Shown here piece after piece: positions 6,201 to 9,775 of a DNA stretch of 9,775 bases. Position numbers and translations under genes: made by a program. Position 1 is the stretch's first letter, and each line of letters opens with the position of its first letter. Origin of the DNA: Balneolaceae bacterium (GTDB lineage Bacteria; Bacteroidota; Rhodothermia; Balneolales; Balneolaceae). The stretch is taken from positions 1-9,775 of the forward strand of contig SKWF01000057.1 of assembly GCA_007129085.1 (NCBI GenBank), read 5' to 3'. The notes under the pieces are model-generated. The model was not told where the DNA came from and searched no databases. It saw only the letters and a list, made by a program, of their open reading frames with translations.

Positions 6201-6219
6201 TGTTTACTCGAATAAAACA
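6201..6219. promoter_or_regulatory. Imperfect inverted repeat in the uvrB leader, possible operator
   Basis: TGTTTACTCGAATAAAACA is an imperfect palindrome: TGTTT and AAACA outer arms around a TCGA centre, with arms one base unequal. It lies 21 bases upstream of the uvrB start codon, inside the 137-bp uvrB/tyrA divergent region. uvrB is often under LexA control, so a damage-response operator is conceivable. I do not know the LexA site of this lineage, and the symmetry is weak. Confidence 0.2.
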
Positions 6220-6317
6220 ATTGTAACGGAAAATCATTCTCCCATTACACATTTATGCAGTTTTTAGGGTACTTTACGCTCCCTTTTTGATGATTTTTAT
6301 TAAGCCATAAAACAGAT

Positions 6318-7448
6318 ATGTCGAGCAAGGAAGATTTAAGCGATCAGCGTAAGCGAATTGATGAAATTGATAACCGGATTTTGGACCTCTTGAAAGAGAG
6401 AAACGAAGTTTCGTTTGATGTGATCCGGTATAAAACTGAAAATCAGCTGCCGGTTTTTGTAGCGAGCCGTGAGGAAGAGAAAACGGAGCGGTTTCGTAGC
6501 ATGGCCGAAGAGCGGGACTTGGATCCGGATTGGGCAGAGGATTTCCTGCGGATGATTATGTCGGCTTCGCGAGCTACACAATCAACCAACCGTTTTCCAC
6601 GCGCTACGGAAGAGCCAAAGCATATTTTGATTGTCGGTGGTGAAGGGGGAATGGGGAAACTCTACCGAAAAGTGGCAGATCAAAGCGGGCATGTTACCTA
6701 CAGCATCGATAAAGGAAACTGGTACGAGCTGGATGAAATTGCCCCGAAACTGGATTTAGCGATTGTGACTGTTCCAATAAATGTAACGGTTGATGTGATT
6801 GAGCGCTTGAGTTCAAAATTGAGCGAAAAGACTATTTTGGCAGATTTTACCAGTAATAAATCGGAGCCGCTGCAGGCGATGCTGGATGCTCATAAAGGGC
6901 CGGTTGTTGGCCTGCACCCGATGCACGGGCCGGATGTGCCGAACCTATCGAAACAGCTGATGGTGTTTTGCGAAGGGCGCGATATGGAGAAATCCGAATG
7001 GTTTAAAGAGCAGTGCGAACTATGGGGAATGCGCGTAATTGATGCAGACCCGAAGAACCACGATCATGTGATGAATATGGTGCAAGGACTTCGACACTTT
7101 GTGGCGCTTCTGCACGGCTCATTCATGAAGCAATTTGACCTGAAACCGGAAGAGATGCTGGAGTACTCTAGCCCGGTTTATCGTGCCGAGTTGATGATGA
7201 CCGGCCGAATATTCGCCCAGGATGCTGAACTTTACGCCGATATTGTATTTGCGAACAAAGAGCGGCGCGAGCTGTTACTCTCATTTTTCAACCATCAACA
7301 GAAACTTATTGAGATGGTGGAGAAAAATGATAAACAGGGCTTCATCAAAGAGTTTGAAGCTGTGACGGATTTCTTCGGCAAGTTTGCCACCCAGGCATTG
7401 AAAGAGAGCGGGTATTTGATCAATCGTCTTTCAGATAGATTTAGTTAG
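6318..7448 (+). CDS. tyrA: Bifunctional chorismate mutase/prephenate dehydrogenase (T-protein)
   Basis: Encodes 376 aa, nearly the same length as E. coli TyrA (373 aa). It should convert chorismate to prephenate and then, with NAD+, to 4-hydroxyphenylpyruvate, the committed route to tyrosine. Residues 1-90 are an AroQ-type helical chorismate mutase ('QRKRIDEIDNRILDLLKERN', 10-29). The dehydrogenase follows, with the nucleotide-binding 'ILIVGGEGGMGKLY' (103-116), 'VGLHPMHGPD' (197-206, whose H200 matches the catalytic His of the E. coli motif LGLHPMFGPD), and 'VQGLRHF' (255-261), close to the E. coli IQALRHF. No ACT domain is visible. ATG 6318 gives the expected N-terminus; no strong ribosome-binding site is seen. 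It is divergent from uvrB and converges on tspO. The mutase-first fusion is best known in Gammaproteobacteria. Confidence 0.95.
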   Translation: MSSKEDLSDQRKRIDEIDNRILDLLKERNEVSFDVIRYKTENQLPVFVASREEEKTERFRSMAEERDLDPDWAEDFLRMIMSASRATQSTNRFPRATEEPKHILIVGGEGGMGKLYRKVADQSGHVTYSIDKGNWYELDEIAPKLDLAIVTVPINVTVDVIERLSSKLSEKTILADFTSNKSEPLQAMLDAHKGPVVGLHPMHGPDVPNLSKQLMVFCEGRDMEKSEWFKEQCELWGMRVIDADPKNHDHVMNMVQGLRHFVALLHGSFMKQFDLKPEEMLEYSSPVYRAELMMTGRIFAQDAELYADIVFANKERRELLLSFFNHQQKLIEMVEKNDKQGFIKEFEAVTDFFGKFATQALKESGYLINRLSDRFS

Positions 7449-7454
7449 ATTTTT

Positions 7455-7483
7455 CAGGACTCAGGACTCAGGACTCAGGACTC
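7455..7483. repeat. Heptanucleotide tandem repeat, (CAGGACT)x4
   Basis: Four perfect copies of CAGGACT (7455-7482) plus one further C. It fills most of the 39-bp gap between the convergent tyrA and tspO stop codons (7446-7448 and 7488-7490). A 7-bp period does not maintain a reading frame, and the tract lies outside both genes. It cannot form a strong hairpin, so it is not an obvious terminator. Copy number may vary between strains. Confidence 0.95.
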
Positions 7484-7487
7484 TAAA

Positions 7488-7976
7488 TCAATTCATAACC
7501 CAGATAGCTGCATTCAGTGCTGTGGCAAATGTCACCCACAGGATGTAAGGAACCATCAGCCAGCCGGCAATTTTATCTCGGCGGAAAAAGAGTGCGGTAG
7601 TAACGACAATTGCGGTAAGCAAGATTATAATCTCAATGAGGGCAAGCCCAACATTTTGCATGTTGAAAAAGATTTGAGACCATAAGCCGTTGAGAATCAG
7701 TTGTACGATGAACGCTCCCAGTTCACGTTTACCTTCAGAAAATCCAAGCTGCTTCCAAATGCGCCATGCGGCAATTCCCATAAATGTGTAGAGTAGGGTC
7801 CAGACGGGACCGAATAACCAGCCGGGTGGATTCCAGCCCGGACGATTAAGCTGGTCGTACCATTCTGATGAGGCAATACCCGGCGAGACTTGGGCGCCAG
7901 TCCACGCTACAAAATAGCAGAGCGCAATCCAGAGAACCAGTGCTATTGTTAAGGTTGTGTTACTTTTACTATTCAT
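7488..7976 (-). CDS. tspO: TspO/MBR family tryptophan-rich membrane protein
   Basis: Encodes 162 aa, normal for the bacterial TspO family (about 155-165). These five-helix membrane proteins bind porphyrins and act in tetrapyrrole, light or oxidative-stress responses. Seen: TM1 at about 8-27; the first loop with the family signature 'RPGWNPPGWLFGPVWTLLY' (45-63), leading into TM2; TM3 with 'ILNGLWSQIFF' (94-104); TM4 at about 110-130; and TM5 with 'VPYILWVTFATALNAAIWVMN' split across 142-162. Key Trp and Pro residues of the family are present. ATG 7976 gives a natural N-terminus. The sequence just before it is A/T-rich without a Shine-Dalgarno site. It is divergent from the small secreted protein (109 bp between starts). 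No tetrapyrrole or photoreceptor gene is nearby to narrow its role. Confidence 0.95.
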   Translation of the reverse strand: MNSKSNTTLTIALVLWIALCYFVAWTGAQVSPGIASSEWYDQLNRPGWNPPGWLFGPVWTLLYTFMGIAAWRIWKQLGFSEGKRELGAFIVQLILNGLWSQIFFNMQNVGLALIEIIILLTAIVVTTALFFRRDKIAGWLMVPYILWVTFATALNAAIWVMN

Positions 7977-8085
7977 AACAAAAAAGATAAACTAATATGA
8001 AACTCTTTGCGTTGTAATTGAGTATTATTAGTGAAACACATTAAAGAAAATATATCCGCTATTGACTCTATAACTACAGATTAAG

Positions 8086-8604
8086 ATGATATTTAATAAG
8101 TTAAATGCTCTCATTTTCGTTCTCTGCCTCTTTCCCTTCTTGGGATTTTCGGTTGGAAATGATTTCCTGCCTCAGGAAGGACAAGGCGATGAGAACTATG
8201 ATCCCGAAAGAATTTCAAAGTTTATTATCTCTTTTGAGTCCGAAAGAGGCTACTCGTCACTAATGCAGGTTGAGAAAGACCGCGATAGTGGTGATTTTAT
8301 TCCGCTCGATTTTGACAATCCGTTTATGGTTGAGGAGTTTCCCACTCAGACCAGCCTTTTACAGAATTACCCAAACCCATTTAAGCCAAATACAAATATC
8401 AGCTACACTCTCGAAGAGGATGATGAGGTGAGGCTTGAGATTTACAATGCGTTGGGATCTCGAGTGGCAACATTGATTGATGGCCAACAGCAGGCCGGGC
8501 GATACAATATTCTGTTTGATGGAAGCACGCTAAATAGTGGTATATATATGTACCGATTAAAGACTCCATCAAAAACATTTACCCGTCGGATGTCGCTTTT
8601 ATAA
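8086..8604 (+). CDS. Small exported protein consisting mostly of a Por-type C-terminal sorting domain
   Basis: Encodes 172 aa. Residues 1-23 are a signal peptide (N4/K5, then the hydrophobic 'ALIFVLCLFPFLGFSVG' with a likely cut near 23-24). Residues 25-85 are an acidic stretch with no recognisable domain. Residues 90-172 are a typical type A (T9SS-like) sorting domain: 'LLQNYPNPFKPNTNISYTL' (91-109), 'VRLEIYNALGSRVATL' (115-130), 'GRYNILFDGSTLNSGIYMYR' (138-157) and the basic end 'FTRRMSLL' (165-172). In Bacteroidota-type cells this domain directs cargo through the type IX secretion system to the cell surface. Cargo is usually much larger, so a 60-residue passenger is odd: this may be a small surface peptide, a remnant of a bigger gene, or a decoy. 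ATG 8086 fits the signal peptide. The stop lies 9 bases from that of the convergent proline dehydrogenase. Confidence 0.88.
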   Translation: MIFNKLNALIFVLCLFPFLGFSVGNDFLPQEGQGDENYDPERISKFIISFESERGYSSLMQVEKDRDSGDFIPLDFDNPFMVEEFPTQTSLLQNYPNPFKPNTNISYTLEEDDEVRLEIYNALGSRVATLIDGQQQAGRYNILFDGSTLNSGIYMYRLKTPSKTFTRRMSLL

Positions 8605-8613
8605 GGTTTAATC

Positions 8614-9465
8614 CTACTTCTTAAATAGAGTTGTCAGGATAAAAAGGATATTCTCTTTTCTTTCCAGCAGGCGCCTTTTAAAGTAGGGGAACCACATCGT
8701 TCCATAGGGGACATACACTCTTGTTTTATAGCCGTTGTTTGTCAGCTCTTCCATGGTCTCTTCGCGTAAACCATAGAGCATTTGAAACTCAAACCGTGCA
8801 GGTTCAATGTTGTTCTCATTGGCGTAATTCTTCACCCAATTTACGAGCTCATCATCGTGTGTGGCAATTCGCGGACAGTCAGTTTTTTCAATGAGTATTT
8901 CGGCATAATTCTTAAATGCCTCGCGGATGTCATCCATCTTTTGAAGTGCGATCTCTTTCGGCTCATTATACGCTCCTTTACATAGCCGCACATCGGCTCC
9001 CAGTTCAGCCAGTTCTTCAACATCTCTCTTGGTTCGATGAAGATAGGCCTGCAGTACAATCCCAACATGTTTTCCATATTTTTCAAAGGCTTCTTTAAAA
9101 ATATCGATTGTTTGCTGGGTTACGTCGGATCCCTCCATATCAATCCGTACGAAAAAGTCTTTTTCTTTGGCCAAGTCAAGCAGGCGAAAAAGGTTTTTTT
9201 TGCAATACTCTTTGTCAATACTCAGCCCAATCATTGTTAGCTTGATGGAGATTGAACTGTTAATGTCGGCAGAGCTGATACTTTTTATCAATTCAATATA
9301 CGTTTCAACCGTCTTATCGGCGGTTTCCCTGTCTTTAACGTATTCGCCGAGCAGATCGAGTGTTACGTTAATCCCCTTTTCGTTGAGCTTTTTAACCTTC
9401 GGGATGGCGCCGTTAAACGTTTCTCCGGCAACAAATCTCTTTGCGAGAACAAATGGTAGTTTCAT
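8614..9465 (-). CDS. Proline dehydrogenase (monofunctional PRODH)
   Basis: Encodes 283 aa, somewhat short for monofunctional PRODH (about 300). This FAD enzyme oxidises L-proline to pyrroline-5-carboxylate, the first step of proline breakdown, usually at the inner face of the membrane with quinone as acceptor. The TIM-barrel motifs are in order: 'RFVAGET' (10-16), 'VTLDLLGEYV' (34-43), 'SISIKLTMIGLS' (71-82), 'VRIDMEGSD' (106-114), 'VLQAYLHRT' (137-145), 'VRLCKGAYNEP' (159-169), 'RIATHDD' (199-205), 'FEFQMLYGLR' (225-234) and 'VYVPYG…WFPYFKRRLLER' (250-269). The last includes the Arg pair (R264, R265) expected to hold the proline carboxylate. ATG 9465 is the only usable start: upstream codons to the TAG at 9496-9498 include no ATG, GTG or TTG. 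The N-terminal helix seen in longer relatives is therefore absent. The P5C dehydrogenase partner is not in the window. Confidence 0.93.
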   Translation of the reverse strand: MKLPFVLAKRFVAGETFNGAIPKVKKLNEKGINVTLDLLGEYVKDRETADKTVETYIELIKSISSADINSSISIKLTMIGLSIDKEYCKKNLFRLLDLAKEKDFFVRIDMEGSDVTQQTIDIFKEAFEKYGKHVGIVLQAYLHRTKRDVEELAELGADVRLCKGAYNEPKEIALQKMDDIREAFKNYAEILIEKTDCPRIATHDDELVNWVKNYANENNIEPARFEFQMLYGLREETMEELTNNGYKTRVYVPYGTMWFPYFKRRLLERKENILFILTTLFKK

Positions 9466-9647
9466 AAAACAATAGCCTAATCGTCGATTTATATACTATA
9501 AATTTAACGATCTGTGGACTATTTCACACAATCATTTCAAAATTTTCTGAATGGTACTTTAAGCCACTGAAACCTTCTTTGCCTCATCAGCGTAGAGGGA
9601 AATATGTTAGCCGCATTAATCTTTTAAAATAATTTGGGTGAACTATT

Positions 9648-9775
9648 ATGAGTAGAGTGAGGGAAATTAAAGCTGTGATACTGGGGCTGATATGTATTCT
9701 TGCAAGCTTTCTGTCGAATGCTGATGCACAATCGGTATCGGATGCATATCAAACCGAAACGTTTACGGCAGGTGA
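9648..9775 (+). CDS. N-terminus of an exported protein (3'-truncated by the window)
   Basis: ATG 9648 opens a frame that runs to the end of the window (42 codons visible) with no stop. Translation begins MSRVREIKAV and continues through a hydrophobic stretch 'AVILGLICILASFLS' (9-23) to 'NADAQSVSDA' (24-33), a clear signal peptide with a probable cut after ADA (A28|Q29). The mature start is 'QSVSDAYQTETFTAG'. Too little is visible to name a family. TAATTTGG (9630-9637), 10 bases before the ATG, is one base from the TAnnTTTG −7 element known in Bacteroidota, but the spacing would leave a very short leader, so I do not call it a promoter. Confidence 0.7.
   Translation, partial: MSRVREIKAVILGLICILASFLSNADAQSVSDAYQTETFTAG

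Noticed and set aside
6181..6252. A 24-residue N-terminal extension of UvrB starting at an ATG at 6252
   Set aside because: The extra residues (MCNGRMIFRYNCF…) do not resemble UvrB, whose similarity begins at MSEFKLHSPWEPAGDQ; the ATG at 6180 fits the family length.
6266..6287. AGGG…CCCT followed by TTTTT between uvrB and tyrA, as a terminator
   Set aside because: The stem is only 4 bp with an 11-base loop and no gene ends there; both neighbouring genes start from this region.

Overview
The window looks like chromosomal DNA from a member of the Balneolota/Rhodothermota or a neighbouring Bacteroidota-type lineage. The evidence is a short secreted protein with a Por-type (type A, T9SS-like) C-terminal sorting domain ('LLQNYPNPF…', ending 'RRMSLL'), few Shine-Dalgarno sites, A/T-rich leaders before many start codons, and moderate GC. 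The phylum is an inference; no rRNA or other decisive marker is present.

Layout. (1) 1-1591: the 3' end of a gene for a Gln/Glu-rich helical protein, then a 428-aa exported protein of unknown function that appears to be built from two diverged copies of one module. (2) 1592-2874: an accessory island holding a REP-associated tyrosine transposase (RAYT, Y1/HUH family) and at least five copies or fragments of a palindromic repeat. The complete unit is hairpin–GTACGTA–hairpin, and paired changes keep the stems intact between copies. This is the most interesting part of the window. (3) 2875-6180, minus strand: uvrB, a class I methyltransferase (PmtA/KsgA-like) and aat, closely spaced and probably one operon. 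(4) 6318-7448, plus strand: a fused chorismate mutase/prephenate dehydrogenase (TyrA), divergent from uvrB. (5) 7488-7976, minus strand: TspO/MBR, separated from tyrA by four perfect copies of a 7-bp tandem repeat. (6) 8086-8604, plus strand: a small exported protein that is little more than a signal peptide and a sorting domain. (7) 8614-9465, minus strand: monofunctional proline dehydrogenase. (8) 9648-end, plus strand: the N-terminus of another exported protein.

Most genes are housekeeping: DNA repair, N-degron tagging, tyrosine synthesis, proline catabolism. The island at 1592-2874 stands out. Its RAYT lies among repeats of the kind such enzymes are known to act on in other phyla, so the two probably form a RAYT/REPIN-like system. 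The enzyme–repeat link is inferred from proximity and family knowledge, not shown.
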